Origin: Nitrospirota bacterium
GTDB lineage: Bacteria > Nitrospirota > Thermodesulfovibrionia > Thermodesulfovibrionales > JdFR-88
Assembly (NCBI GenBank): GCA_021813405.1
Contig: JAKAKS010000038.1
Span: 1-42,629 of the forward strand
Length of the DNA: 42,629 nt
Direction of reading: 5' to 3'
The translations under genes and the position numbers were made by a program. Position 1 is the stretch's first letter; each line of letters opens with the position of its first letter. Shown piece after piece: positions 16,781 through 25,512 of the stretch. Below the pieces are notes generated by a model. It had not been told where the DNA came from. It saw only the letters and a program-made list of their open reading frames with translations, and did not search any database.

Positions 16781-16834
16781 TGTGACAAAGTCACATACTC
16801 CCGCAAGTTGCCCCGATAGAATAAAAATTATAAA
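16781..16834 (+). promoter_or_regulatory. Crp/Fnr-type operator and promoter for the DUF2892 gene
   Basis: TGTGAC (16781-16786), AAA, GTCACA (16790-16795) is a perfect inverted repeat of Crp-family type. A -10 candidate TAGAAT at 16817-16822 puts transcription start near 16829 and the operator centre near -41, the position used for class II activation; an alternative TATAAA sits at 16829-16834. No good -35 is visible, as expected for an activated promoter. GGAGG at 16843-16847 then serves the ATG at 16855. Confidence 0.65.
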
Positions 16835-16854
16835 CCCGCTTAGGAGGACATCCG

Positions 16855-17046
16855 ATGAAGAAGAATATAGGTGCGTTTGAGAGGGCTTTAAGGGTTCTGG
16901 CAGGCATCGCCATATTGTCGCTTGCGTTTGTGGGGCCGCACTCCGCCTGGGGATATCTGGGTATTGTGCCGCTTGCAACCGGGCTTATCGGCTGGTGCCC
17001 GCCTTATTCACTGCTGGGCATCAACACCTGCAAGAGCTGCAAATAA
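16855..17046 (+). CDS. DUF2892 (YgaP-like) inner-membrane protein
   Basis: A 63-residue protein with two hydrophobic helices at about residues 12-27 and 32-48, matching the DUF2892 pattern: MKKNIGAFERALRVLAG, a glycine-rich turn and a GLIGWCPPYSLLGINTCK end. In some bacteria this domain is fused to a rhodanese (YgaP) or sits beside sulfur and redox genes. Three cysteines (Cys48 and the C-terminal CKSC) could be redox active. It has its own Shine-Dalgarno and an upstream Crp-type operator, and lies beside a thioredoxin-reductase fusion, suggesting a thiol or sulfur-redox role. Confidence 0.86.
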   Translation: MKKNIGAFERALRVLAGIAILSLAFVGPHSAWGYLGIVPLATGLIGWCPPYSLLGINTCKSCK

Positions 17047-17060
17047 CATAGTGCGGCGGC

Positions 17061-17121
17061 GCGGCAGTAAACAGATTTAAAACAATTTCTTTGTTTTCCT
17101 GACGCGCTGACGTACTGCCGC
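17061..17121. repeat. Nested inverted repeat between convergent genes
   Basis: GCGGCAGTA (17061-17069) is perfectly complementary to TACTGCCGC (17113-17121). Inside it, AAAACAA (17079-17085) pairs with TTGTTTT (17091-17097) around a 5-base loop. Placed between the 3' ends of the DUF2892 gene and the thioredoxin reductase gene, it may act as a bidirectional terminator: the inner stem gives a T-rich tract on either strand. Confidence 0.55.
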
Positions 17122-17122
17122 T

Positions 17123-18757
17123 CTATCGCGCGGTCTTTTTAGTCAGGTCCTCGAAGGCCGTTATAGCCGCTATCGTGCCCTGGGCTACGGCTACGGTAAT
17201 CTGCTTCTCGCTGCCGGTGATGTCTCCGGCGGCGTAGACGCCAGGCATCGATGTCCTCATCCTGTCGTCCACTTTTATATAGCCTTCCAGCGTAAGGTCG
17301 ATGCCTATCTCTTTTGCAAGTGCGCTTTGCGGGGCATAGCCTACAGCTATGAAGACGCCATCCATCTTCATGTCGCGCCTGTTCTGGCCGTTTATATCTT
17401 CCACCCGCACTTTATCGAGTTTCTTTTCGCCTATGAATTCCACAACCTTTGTTTCCCATAACACGGGAAGGTTCCTTTGGAAGAGCACCTGCTTGAGCCT
17501 GTCTTCCGCCCGTACTTCCTTGCTGCGGTGTACCAGCGTTACCCTTGCCCCTATGCCGTCCAGATATAGCGCATCGGTTACGGCGGTATTGCCGCCGCCT
17601 ATAACCAGGACGTTTTTGCCGTCCTTGAACAGATAGCCGTCGCAGGTGGCGCAGTAGCTTATCCCGCGCCCGGCCAGCCTGTCTTCCCCCGGCACGCCCA
17701 GTTTCCTGTAACTTGCGCCAGTTCCGATTATGACGGCGCGGGCATGGTAGAGCCCGTCGGAGGCGATAAGCTCCAGCTTCCCATTATTGCCTTCCGCCCG
17801 GATATCGTTTACCGCCACACCCTGCTTTATCCTGGCGTACTGGGCGGCCTGGCGGAGCATCTGGTCCACAAGGGTTTTTCCCGCAATCTGCGGAAAGCCC
17901 GGATAGTTCTCCACTACCGGGGTGATGGAGACCTGCCCGCCCACATTGGCTTTTTCAAGCACAAGACTCCTCATACCGCTTCGCCCGGCATACACGGCGG
18001 CGGACAGCCCGGCAGGCCCAGCGCCGATTATTATTACATCGAACTCCCTGTTCTCTTTTTCCTGAGGGGGCTGCTCCGCCTGAATTGGACCGGCAAACGC
18101 GGCGGGCTCCCCGGCCAGAAGCGAGCTTATGAAATCATATTCCGGTTCCAGGCCGGAAGCGGTCAGCTCGCCGTTTATGTACGTTTTGGGGACAGACATG
18201 GCCGCGTGCTCCTCGGCCAGGTCCAGGTTTTCATAAATCTCGATAATCTCCGCAGAGACAACGTCCGGCCGGGCGATTGCGGCGGAGATGGCGTATATGG
18301 CCTCCTGCGGGCAGTAAGGGCACGTGGGGCTCACAAAGACCATTACGTTCCTGTGCACGCTCAGCTTTTTTATCCGGTTCCGGGATTCCTGCTCCAGGAA
18401 ATCCCGGCCGGAGCCGGCCATCAGGATGGCGGCTATGAATGAGCGGCCTTCTTCGCCAAGCGGCGCGCCGGTATAGCGGATATTGTATTTCTCCGGCGAG
18501 ATAAGCAGCGAAGGCGACCGGGTTACTTTAAACCCGGCGGCGTCCGCATCCCCGATCTGGTGATAGAAGGCCTTTATTCGCTTTTCTATCCGGGCCACAC
18601 CCTGCACCAGGTTTATAAGCACGTCATTGAACTGATCGTTGTGGCCTTTTTTGGTAAACACGTGCAGAGTGACCTCGCCCTTGAGCTCCCTGGCGAAGGT
18701 CTCCAGCAGTGTCTTTTCGACTTCCGGTGTAATGATATCTTCGGGCATATTTTTCAC
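17123..18757 (-). CDS. Thioredoxin reductase fused to an N-terminal PDO/AhpF-like double-thioredoxin domain
   Basis: A 544-residue flavoprotein. Residues 1-215 form two tandem glutaredoxin-like units as in AhpF or protein disulfide oxidoreductase: the first has lost its redox motif (FTKKGHND) and the second keeps CPYC (146-149). Residues 238-544 are a thioredoxin reductase with FAD motif GAGPAG (245-250), redox pair CATC (369-372), NADPH motif GGGNTA (387-392) and the C-terminal [11 protein letters not shown] motif. It likely passes electrons from NADPH through its own CPYC domain to an outside disulfide or peroxiredoxin. The start is GTG 18757, or ATG 18748 three codons later; neither has a Shine-Dalgarno. 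No ahpC is in the window. Confidence 0.92.
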   Translation of the reverse strand: MKNMPEDIITPEVEKTLLETFARELKGEVTLHVFTKKGHNDQFNDVLINLVQGVARIEKRIKAFYHQIGDADAAGFKVTRSPSLLISPEKYNIRYTGAPLGEEGRSFIAAILMAGSGRDFLEQESRNRIKKLSVHRNVMVFVSPTCPYCPQEAIYAISAAIARPDVVSAEIIEIYENLDLAEEHAAMSVPKTYINGELTASGLEPEYDFISSLLAGEPAAFAGPIQAEQPPQEKENREFDVIIIGAGPAGLSAAVYAGRSGMRSLVLEKANVGGQVSITPVVENYPGFPQIAGKTLVDQMLRQAAQYARIKQGVAVNDIRAEGNNGKLELIASDGLYHARAVIIGTGASYRKLGVPGEDRLAGRGISYCATCDGYLFKDGKNVLVIGGGNTAVTDALYLDGIGARVTLVHRSKEVRAEDRLKQVLFQRNLPVLWETKVVEFIGEKKLDKVRVEDINGQNRRDMKMDGVFIAVGYAPQSALAKEIGIDLTLEGYIKVDDRMRTSMPGVYAAGDITGSEKQITVAVAQGTIAAITAFEDLTKKTAR

Positions 18758-18813
18758 TTTATACTATAATAAAAAACGGACTATTTGAAGACTGGACAAA
18801 AGAGTTCCATTCC

Positions 18814-20805
18814 ATGAGTGATTTCAAACTTTCAACAAACTTCAGCCCCCGGGGCGACCAGCCCCAGGCGATTGAAAAACTGGCCAGCGGCATAGTTAAA
18901 GGCAAGAAGAGCCAGGTGCTTCTTGGCGTGACCGGCTCCGGCAAAACTTTCACTACTGCAAACGTTATTGCCAACACCGGCAGGCCCGCCTTGGTAATAG
19001 CGCACAACAAGACCCTTGCGGCCCAGCTTTACGGCGAGTTCAAGGAACTCTTCCCAGAAAACGCGGTGGAATATTTTGTGAGCTATTATGATTACTATCA
19101 GCCTGAAGCGTACCTGCCAGCCTCGGACACTTACATAGAGAAGGACTCCGCCATAAACGACGATATAGACCGCCTGCGCCATTCCGCAACGCGCGCTGTG
19201 CTTATGAGGAAGGACGTTATCGTTGTGGCCTCGGTCTCCTGCATATACGGCATCGGCCGCCCCGAAGACTACATGGAGATGCACCTGATACTTGAAAACG
19301 GAATGCACATGCGCCGCAACGATCTGCTAAAGAGACTTGTCGAGATGCAGTACGCAAGGGCCGAAACTGAATTCAAACGGGGCACTTTCCGCGTGCGCGG
19401 GGACATGGTGGAGATATTCCCATCGTTCTCGCTGGACAAAGCTCTGCGGTTGGAGTTCTTCGGTGATGACGTGGATGCGCTTTGGGAATTCGATCCGCTT
19501 ACCGGCGCGCGAACAAGGAAGTTTGAACAGTTCGCGCTATTCCCCAACAGCCACTGGATAACCCCCAGGGACAGGATGCAGCCCGCTATCATCCGGATAG
19601 AGGACGAGCTCAGGGAGCGCATCCAATATTTCCGTAACCAGGGCAAGGTGATGGAGGCGCAAAGGATAGAGCAAAGGACGCTCTTTGATCTGGAGATGCT
19701 CAAGGAATTCGGTTTTTGCCATGGAATTGAAAATTATTCCCGCCACCTTTCGGGCAGGGCCGCGGGGGAGGCGCCCTATACGCTGATAGATTATTTCCCC
19801 GATGACTTCCTGATAGTAATAGACGAGTCCCACGCCACCGTGCCGCAGATAGGCGGCATGTACGAGGGCGACAGGTCCAGGAAGCAGACGCTGATCGATT
19901 TCGGCTTCAGGCTGCCCTCGGCCCTTGATAACAGGCCGCTTAAATTTACCGAATTCGAACAGAGGGAAAACCAGGTGATATATATCTCGGCAACGCCCGC
20001 GGCATACGAACTGAAAAAATCCGGCAGGGCCGTAGTGGAGCAGATAGTAAGGCCCACCGGGCTTCTGGACCCCGCCATAGAGCTTAGGCCGGCTGGCGGC
20101 CAGGTGGACGATCTGCTTGGCGAGATACGAAAGAGGGTTGTTAAAGGCGAGCGCGTGCTGATCACAACGCTTACCAAGAAGATGGCCGAGGACCTTACGG
20201 ATTTTTACACGGACCTCAAGATAAAGGCCAAGTATCTGCATTCGGATATAGACACGCTGGAGAGGATAGAAATTTTGCGTGACCTGAGGCTTGGGAATTT
20301 TGACGTGCTGATAGGCGTAAACCTGCTTCGCGAGGGGCTGGACCTGCCGGAGGTCTCACTTGTGGCGATAATGGACGCTGACAAGGAGGGCTTCCTGCGT
20401 TCTGAGCGCTCCCTTATCCAGACGGCGGGCAGGGCGGCAAGGAACATAAACGGCACTGTCATATTCTATGCGGACCGCATTACGGGCTCCATGCAGAAGG
20501 CCATGGACGAGACCGCCAGAAGAAGGCGCATCCAGGAAGAGTTCAACAAACGAAACGGTATAACTCCGGAGACTGTGAAATCCAATATCAAGGACATCCT
20601 TGGCAGCATCTACGAGCGGGACTACTTCACTGTGCAGGAGGAAGCCGGCACGGAGTACGTGAAACTGAACGAGGTGCCGCTTGAATCTCTGGAAAAAGAG
20701 ATGAAGGAGGCCGCCGCCAATCTTGAATTCGAGAAGGCGGCGGCCATCCGGGACCGGATCAAGGAACTTCGCTCAAAGATGCTGGAGCTTGGGATAAAGA
20801 ATTGA
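18814..20805 (+). CDS. uvrB: Excinuclease ABC subunit B
   Basis: Damage-verification helicase-like subunit of nucleotide excision repair. The 663 residues hold Walker [10 protein letters not shown], the damage-probing beta hairpin [21 protein letters not shown], the [13 protein letters not shown] motif, helicase motifs V-VI ([21 protein letters not shown]) and a C-terminal UVR domain (about 620-660) that contacts UvrC. A TATAAT at 18765-18770 may be its -10. No clear Shine-Dalgarno precedes ATG 18814. It diverges from the thioredoxin reductase and meets the alcohol dehydrogenase gene 7 bases past its stop. Confidence 0.97.
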   Translation: MSDFKLSTNFSPRGDQPQAIEKLASGIVKGKKSQVLLGVTGSGKTFTTANVIANTGRPALVIAHNKTLAAQLYGEFKELFPENAVEYFVSYYDYYQPEAYLPASDTYIEKDSAINDDIDRLRHSATRAVLMRKDVIVVASVSCIYGIGRPEDYMEMHLILENGMHMRRNDLLKRLVEMQYARAETEFKRGTFRVRGDMVEIFPSFSLDKALRLEFFGDDVDALWEFDPLTGARTRKFEQFALFPNSHWITPRDRMQPAIIRIEDELRERIQYFRNQGKVMEAQRIEQRTLFDLEMLKEFGFCHGIENYSRHLSGRAAGEAPYTLIDYFPDDFLIVIDESHATVPQIGGMYEGDRSRKQTLIDFGFRLPSALDNRPLKFTEFEQRENQVIYISATPAAYELKKSGRAVVEQIVRPTGLLDPAIELRPAGGQVDDLLGEIRKRVVKGERVLITTLTKKMAEDLTDFYTDLKIKAKYLHSDIDTLERIEILRDLRLGNFDVLIGVNLLREGLDLPEVSLVAIMDADKEGFLRSERSLIQTAGRAARNINGTVIFYADRITGSMQKAMDETARRRRIQEEFNKRNGITPETVKSNIKDILGSIYERDYFTVQEEAGTEYVKLNEVPLESLEKEMKEAAANLEFEKAAAIRDRIKELRSKMLELGIKN

Positions 20806-20812
20806 CCCGGCC

Positions 20813-21829
20813 TTACGGGCGCAGCAGCGCCTTGATGGCGCGGCGCTCGTCCATAGCGCGGTAGCCCTCCGCAACCTGATCAAGTGGCAAGGTTAGATCG
20901 AATACCTTGCCGGGGTTTATCTTTCCGTTCCATACCAGTTTGATCAGTTCTGGCAGATAACGGCGCACCGGGGCCGGGCCGCCATGCAGGCGGACGTGGG
21001 TAAAGAACAACTCATCCCCTTTAAGCTGGACGCCGTGCGGGACGCCCACATAGCCTACGTATCCGCCGGGGCGGGTGGAACGGACCGCCTGCATCATTGA
21101 TTCCTGAGTGCCCACACATTCCAAAACGGAGTCCGCGCCTAAGCCACCAGTCAGTTCCTTGATCCGGGCCACTCCCTCATCGCCGCGCCCGGGCACGATA
21201 TCAGTTGCGCCGAAATCGCGGGCCAGCTTCTGCCGCGCCTCATGGCGGCTCATCGCGATTATCCGCCCTGCACCCATCTGCCTGGCGGAGAGCACACCCA
21301 GAAGGCCTACTGCGCCATCACCAACGATTACCACTGTCTTGCCCGGCTTTACATTTGCGGCATCGGCGGCAAACCACCCGGTGCCCATAACATCGGAGAG
21401 TGTCAGCAGGCTCGGAATAAGGTCATCCCTCGGGACCTCCGGGGTGGCCACAAGAGTGCCGTCCGCCAGCGGCACGCGCAACAGAGGCGCTTGCGCACCG
21501 CCTACCAATTCGCGTTGCAGGCAGGACGACTGATAACCGGCCTGGCAGTTGGGGCAGGTGTTGTCGGAGGCGAAGAAGGAACCGATGACGAACTGGCCGG
21601 GTTTCACTGCTTTGACCGCGCTTCCAACTTCCTCCACAATGCCGCAGTACTCGTGCCCCATAGAAACGGGCTGGGTAACCGGGCTGATGCCGCGATACGG
21701 CCACAGGTCTGACCCGCACACGCAGGCTGCCGTTATTTTTATTATGGCATCCGTTGGCTTGATGAGCCGGGGCGCTTCGCGCTCCTCGAAGCGCACGTCC
21801 CGCGGCCCGTATAGAACAGTTCCTTTCAT
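20813..21829 (-). CDS. Zinc-dependent alcohol dehydrogenase family protein
   Basis: A 338-residue medium-chain dehydrogenase. The catalytic zinc site is recognisable (CVCGSDLWPYRG with Cys38, GHEYCG with His and Glu). The structural-zinc lobe has three cysteines (NTCPNC...SSC) with the first position replaced, so that zinc may be altered. The Rossmann motif is VVIVGDGAVGLLG. Substrate is unknown. A good AGGAGA Shine-Dalgarno precedes the ATG. It sits 16 bases after the carboxymuconolactone-decarboxylase-like gene. Arginine codons are mainly CGN and Ile is often ATC, compared with the AGG/ATA-rich style of neighbours, suggesting acquisition. Confidence 0.9.
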   Translation of the reverse strand: MKGTVLYGPRDVRFEEREAPRLIKPTDAIIKITAACVCGSDLWPYRGISPVTQPVSMGHEYCGIVEEVGSAVKAVKPGQFVIGSFFASDNTCPNCQAGYQSSCLQRELVGGAQAPLLRVPLADGTLVATPEVPRDDLIPSLLTLSDVMGTGWFAADAANVKPGKTVVIVGDGAVGLLGVLSARQMGAGRIIAMSRHEARQKLARDFGATDIVPGRGDEGVARIKELTGGLGADSVLECVGTQESMMQAVRSTRPGGYVGYVGVPHGVQLKGDELFFTHVRLHGGPAPVRRYLPELIKLVWNGKINPGKVFDLTLPLDQVAEGYRAMDERRAIKALLRP

Positions 21830-21845
21830 GCTTTGTCTCCTTAAT

Positions 21846-22172
21846 TTATTCTTGCTGGTCTATTACCCTTTTTAAATGATTAAACCCCGATGCTGCGGTG
21901 GGCCAGCCGGCGTAAAATGCAATATGCGTAACCGCGGCCACAAGCTCTTCCCTGGTGAGGCCGTTTTCAAAAGCCTTTTTTAGATGGAATTCAACCTGCT
22001 CTGTGCGGTTCAGCGCAACTAGGCATGTAACTGTAATCAGGCTCTTGTCGCGCTGCGATAGTTCCGGACGTTTCCAGATATCACCGAATAGAAGCTCCTG
22101 TGTAAGCTTCGCAAATTCCGGGGCTACGGCCTTCAGTTCGTCCATGGTTTTTTGTTCAGCAGTAACTGTCAT
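21846..22172 (-). CDS. Carboxymuconolactone decarboxylase family protein
   Basis: A 108-residue all-helical protein of the CMD/AhpD-like superfamily: the KSLITVTCLVALNRTEQVEFHLKKAFENG block, split by conserved Leu/Thr positions, and a C-terminal EELVAAVTHIAFYAGWPTAA region match gamma-carboxymuconolactone decarboxylase relatives. It lacks the AhpD CxxC pair (only one Cys), so a peroxidase role is unlikely. A GGAGAG ribosome-binding site precedes the ATG. With the downstream alcohol dehydrogenase it forms a two-gene unit of the kind often carried together in Proteobacteria. Substrate unknown. Confidence 0.85.
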   Translation of the reverse strand: MTVTAEQKTMDELKAVAPEFAKLTQELLFGDIWKRPELSQRDKSLITVTCLVALNRTEQVEFHLKKAFENGLTREELVAAVTHIAFYAGWPTAASGFNHLKRVIDQQE

Positions 22173-22305
22173 AGGTCTCTCCTTTTTGTTTGGATTTCAA
22201 GCGCTCGTCCGCAGATTAAATTGTACCGCTGAAATAATTAAGGCGGACAGACTGGTCTTTTTGAATTGAATGGCCCTGGAATAATCTGTTATCATCAGCA
22301 AATTC

Positions 22306-22328
22306 TGGTATATTGCCGCTGGCAGGTG
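22306..22328 (+). promoter_or_regulatory. Extended -10 promoter and RBS of the small hypothetical gene
   Basis: TG-G-TATATT (TG 22306-22307, hexamer 22309-22314) is an extended -10 box, placing transcription start near 22321. AGGTG at 22324-22328 lies 6 bases before the proposed GTG start at 22335. A 6-bp inverted repeat GTCCGC/GCGGAC (22207-22212 with 22243-22248) lies further upstream between the divergent genes. Confidence 0.4.
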
Positions 22329-22334
22329 AATGGG

Positions 22335-22601
22335 GTGGCTCTCGTGAAAGAAGGCGATATTATCTACGTTCCAACGGAACTTTATGTAGGCCACGCCAGG
22401 GATGATTTCCACGGAGGCCGCGCCACTGTAAATAAAATTGGCAAGCTTGGCTCCATGGACTGGGTTGAGGTAAAGGAAAATCCCGGGACATGCTATTTCC
22501 TGTCTTACCTTTTGGAAAATCAGGAGAAATGGATGGAGGAATTTGGCAATACCGTGGCGCATCCCGTCCCTGATTTTTCACCTGAGTTCAATAAGGATTA
22601 A
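22335..22601 (+). CDS. Conserved small hypothetical protein, 88 residues
   Basis: A short soluble protein beginning MALVKEGDIIYVPTELYV and rich in beta-type segments, with GGRATVNKI, WVEVKENPG and a C-terminal LLENQEKW then HPVPDFSPEF. I recall similar short hypotheticals in other bacteria (the pattern EGD-IYVPTELYV ... VEV-E-PG ... PEFN), but no function. GTG 22335 is chosen because AGGTG lies 6 bases upstream; a GTG at 22344 also fits, and codons from the ATG at 22266 look non-coding. It diverges from the carboxymuconolactone gene. Confidence 0.72.
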   Translation: MALVKEGDIIYVPTELYVGHARDDFHGGRATVNKIGKLGSMDWVEVKENPGTCYFLSYLLENQEKWMEEFGNTVAHPVPDFSPEFNKD

Positions 22602-22694
22602 AGAATATCTGGATTCCGTGTGATGCGTGCTCCCGCCCAGTCATCCCTGGCGCCGGGCCATGAAAATTTAACGCCTCAATCATAATTCACGGCG

Positions 22695-23483
22695 CTACGG
22701 GGCTCCGCGCACCACCTGTCCTTTTGCAAACCCCTGTCCGTCCATATCGTTTGCCTTCGAGTAACTATTATGGACCTCGTAAACCTCTATCATTCCGATC
22801 CTTGTTTCATCATGGCCAAGCTGTACTCCCGTGTCCGGGTCCACCACTTCGTTGCCTTCCCGGTAAACGCCAAACGTATCGCCGATGTACACTCCGTTTT
22901 CCCGGCCCGCGCTGATAATGATCTCCGGCCCGGATACGGAGACCACATTTGCCTCAAACGGGATTTTGCTTGTGTCTTTTATAATCTTTTTAACTGCCTT
23001 GTAAAGCGCCTTCCGGGCCGCGTCTTCCGCTCCGGATGCACTACCTTCGGCTTTTATATAATCCAGTGCCTGGCCGGTAGCGGTATCCACAAGGCGGAGA
23101 CTGAGCCGCACTTTGGCCTCTTTCCCCCCGCCCCCGAAACCGAAGATGCTCGCGCCGCCGCTGCCAGAACTTGAGTTCCGGAACTCTGTGATGGTTCCTC
23201 TTATCAGTATCTGGGCTGTGTCAGGCGGGCCGGCTTGCGCTTGGTTGGATTCATAGCCCTGCTTCCCCTTCCGGCGGGATACCACCACGAATTGGCCGCT
23301 TTGTATCAGCGCAACTGTAAGTTGGTCCGCCACTCCATTTTCAATATCCCAGGATCCAGCCCATCCGGATTTGTTTTTGAAGCGCGTTACCGTGACTGTT
23401 TTTTTATGTTCGCCTGCCTGCGCGAAAGAGGAAAATGTGACCAATACGGCGGGCACAAGAAGCCACAAATAAAATTTTTTCAT
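22695..23483 (-). CDS. CsgG/FlgT-like exported protein
   Basis: A 262-residue protein with a cleavable signal peptide (about 1-23, ending FAQAG) and no lipobox cysteine. Residues 28-170 resemble the CsgG/HfaB fold: VTVTRFKNKSGW, ENGVADQLTVALIQSGQFVVVSR and an ILIRGTITEF strand. A glycine-rich insert (about 104-120) precedes VRLSLRLVDTATGQ. Residues 175-262 resemble the C-terminal beta domain of FlgT or similar proteins (GPEIIISAGRENGVYIGDTFGVYREG). Without a lipid anchor it is unlikely to be a curli secretion pore; a periplasmic adaptor role is more plausible. AAAGGAGC precedes the ATG. No curli genes are near. Confidence 0.8.
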   Translation of the reverse strand: MKKFYLWLLVPAVLVTFSSFAQAGEHKKTVTVTRFKNKSGWAGSWDIENGVADQLTVALIQSGQFVVVSRRKGKQGYESNQAQAGPPDTAQILIRGTITEFRNSSSGSGGASIFGFGGGGKEAKVRLSLRLVDTATGQALDYIKAEGSASGAEDAARKALYKAVKKIIKDTSKIPFEANVVSVSGPEIIISAGRENGVYIGDTFGVYREGNEVVDPDTGVQLGHDETRIGMIEVYEVHNSYSKANDMDGQGFAKGQVVRGAP

Positions 23484-23700
23484 TCCTTGCTCCTTTTGAA
23501 TTCCGGTTATTTCATTTTACAAGTTTTTCCAGCATTTCCGCTGCAGGATGTTGAACCGGTATTCTATGCACGATGCGCCCTGGCCGTTTTGCGATTTGAA
23601 TCACCGACATCCAAAGGGCGTTAATTTTAAAATTCTTGAACAGATTTCATGGCGCAAGCGGGTTTTTTCTTCCCGCCGGGTAAGGGAGGTATTTTCTTTT

Positions 23701-25002
23701 ATGGCCCAAAACTTGATAAAAAACAAAGCCAGGACGCTCCGGGTCTCATTTCTGGACGGCATATTTGCAAGCTGCATGGGCGGACTTGTATCGGATTATT
23801 TTACCCCTTTTCTGCTTACTATCGGGGGCGCTCTGAGCCAGGTGGGCATACTGAGCGCGGCGCCAAACCTGTTTGCCTCTGTGGCGCAGCTCAAGAGCCC
23901 GGACCTGGTTAAAAAACTTGGTTCAAGAAAATTATTGATAAATCTTTTTGTCCCTTTGCAGGCAGCTTCGCTTCTGTTCATGGCGTTAATGGCGGCATTG
24001 GGTATGGCGAGCCCGCTGGCGTTCATTGCAGCGGTTGTCATGTTTGCATCGTTTGGCGCGCTGGTAAATCCGCCCTGGAGCAGCATGATGTCCGAGATAA
24101 TAGAAGAGAAAAAATGGGGCGAGTACTTTGGCTGGAGGAACCAGGCGCTTGGGTTTGTAACCATTGCGGCCGCGCTGTCCGCTGGTTTTGTGCTGCGCAT
24201 TGCAAAGGGGCCGGCCGTCTCCGCCGGGTTTGCGTGCCTTTTTGGGGCTGCCTTTATCGCACGGATGTTTTCCTGGAATTTCCTCATGCGCATGGAGGAG
24301 CCAGCGCTCAGGCAGGAGCGGGCCGGCCCCTCATTTTTTCAATGCCTGCGCGGCGGGGGGCATTGCAGCAACTTTGCCCGTTTTGTAGTTTTTGTTGGCG
24401 CGCTGAACTTTGCAACTAACATATCAGGCCCGTTTTTCTCCGTGCTGATGCTGAAGGGCCTTCATTTTACATACCCAACATATATCGCGCTTACCGCGTC
24501 ATCTTCGGTGGCCACATACCTTTCTGTGAAAAGATGGGGCAGGCGCTCCGACAAGGCCGGCAACGTAAAGATCATGAAGCTCACTTCAAAGCTGATAGTG
24601 TTCGTGCCGGCTCTGTGGCTTATAAACAGGAACCCGGTTTATCTCGGGTTTGCCCAGGCGTTTTCCGGTTTTGTATGGGCGGGGTTCAACCTTTCGGCCT
24701 CCAATTTCGTATACGATTCCGCGGAGCCTGGTGAAAGGACCAGGTGGGTGGCGCACCTCAATGCGGCAACCGGTATCTGTCTTTGCCTTGGGGCGCTTGC
24801 CGGAGGCCTTCTGGTAACTGAACTGCCGCGGCTCTCAGGCCACAGGATATTGTCGCTTTTCCTGCTGTCTTCCCTGCTCCGGTTTGTGGTGGTTTTTTTT
24901 ATACCATTTGGCCTGAAGGAAGTAAGGCGGGTTGAGGAGATAAGCCCGCTTGGCCTGCTGACAAGCGTGGCCGGTATTTACAGTCCGCAGGCCGGAGACT
25001 AG
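23701..25002 (+). CDS. Major facilitator superfamily transporter
   Basis: A 433-residue permease with about 12 predicted membrane spans. N-terminal features are the SFLDGIFASCMGGLVSDYF first helix and a PDLVKKLGSRKLL loop in the position of MFS motif A; a short KRWGRRSDKAGN loop follows the middle of the protein. Substrate cannot be inferred. I start at ATG 23701, which has AGGGAGGT (23683-23690) ahead of it; 51 in-frame codons upstream look non-coding. The 217-base gap before it contains a small hairpin GCGGG/CCCGC (23658-23662 with 23672-23676) and nothing else I can support. Confidence 0.85.
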   Translation: MAQNLIKNKARTLRVSFLDGIFASCMGGLVSDYFTPFLLTIGGALSQVGILSAAPNLFASVAQLKSPDLVKKLGSRKLLINLFVPLQAASLLFMALMAALGMASPLAFIAAVVMFASFGALVNPPWSSMMSEIIEEKKWGEYFGWRNQALGFVTIAAALSAGFVLRIAKGPAVSAGFACLFGAAFIARMFSWNFLMRMEEPALRQERAGPSFFQCLRGGGHCSNFARFVVFVGALNFATNISGPFFSVLMLKGLHFTYPTYIALTASSSVATYLSVKRWGRRSDKAGNVKIMKLTSKLIVFVPALWLINRNPVYLGFAQAFSGFVWAGFNLSASNFVYDSAEPGERTRWVAHLNAATGICLCLGALAGGLLVTELPRLSGHRILSLFLLSSLLRFVVVFFIPFGLKEVRRVEEISPLGLLTSVAGIYSPQAGD

Positions 25003-25075
25003 CGGGCCGCCGCTGAAATATGAGACAATGCTTTAAATAGCATCTTAAAAAAGGGAGAGGGACAAGGAGGCTGCT

Positions 25076-25489
25076 ATGAAAAAGACGGCTTTTATTCTGG
25101 TTGTTTTGATGCTCATGTCTTTTGCCGCCTGCACTGAAGAAGAGGCCAGGGGCGGCACTACAGGCGGGATTATCGGAGGCATAGCCGGGATGTTCCTGGA
25201 CAGTGATAACCCATGGCGCGGAGGGGTGGTGGGCGCTACTATAGGCGCGATTGCCGGGGCCACACTAGCCGACATATCAAACCGGGGTTCGCTGCAGGTG
25301 GCCGATACCGGGAGGCCCGTGGAATACACTACTGATAACGGCAGGGGGCGTTATTATGCCGAACCCGAGGGTTACAACCCCGCGACAAAGTGCACCAAGA
25401 TCCGGGAGAGAATATGGGACAATGGGCAGCTGGTTAAAGACAGGGTCAAAGAGGTGTGCAAAAGTGAGCGGTATGAGGATAGATATTAA
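25076..25489 (+). CDS. Glycine-zipper lipoprotein
   Basis: A 137-residue lipoprotein. The signal peptide ends in a lipobox FAAC with Cys19 as the lipidated residue. A glycine-zipper membrane-associating segment follows at about residues 26-64 (GGTTGGIIGGIAGMF, then GGVVGATIGAIAGATLAD), resembling the YMGG-like/OmpA-type Gly-zipper families. The C terminus has two cysteines (Cys103 and Cys127 by count) that may form a disulfide. CAAGGAGG lies just before the ATG. It is probably anchored in the outer membrane; role unknown. It converges with the hybrid kinase. Confidence 0.85.
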   Translation: MKKTAFILVVLMLMSFAACTEEEARGGTTGGIIGGIAGMFLDSDNPWRGGVVGATIGAIAGATLADISNRGSLQVADTGRPVEYTTDNGRGRYYAEPEGYNPATKCTKIRERIWDNGQLVKDRVKEVCKSERYEDRY

Positions 25490-25512
25490 AATGTTAAACC
25501 GGGCTGCGGCTT

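Noticed and set aside
23548-23700. 51-codon upstream extension of the MFS transporter
   Set aside because: Composition looks non-coding, and AGGGAGGT sits just before the ATG at 23701.
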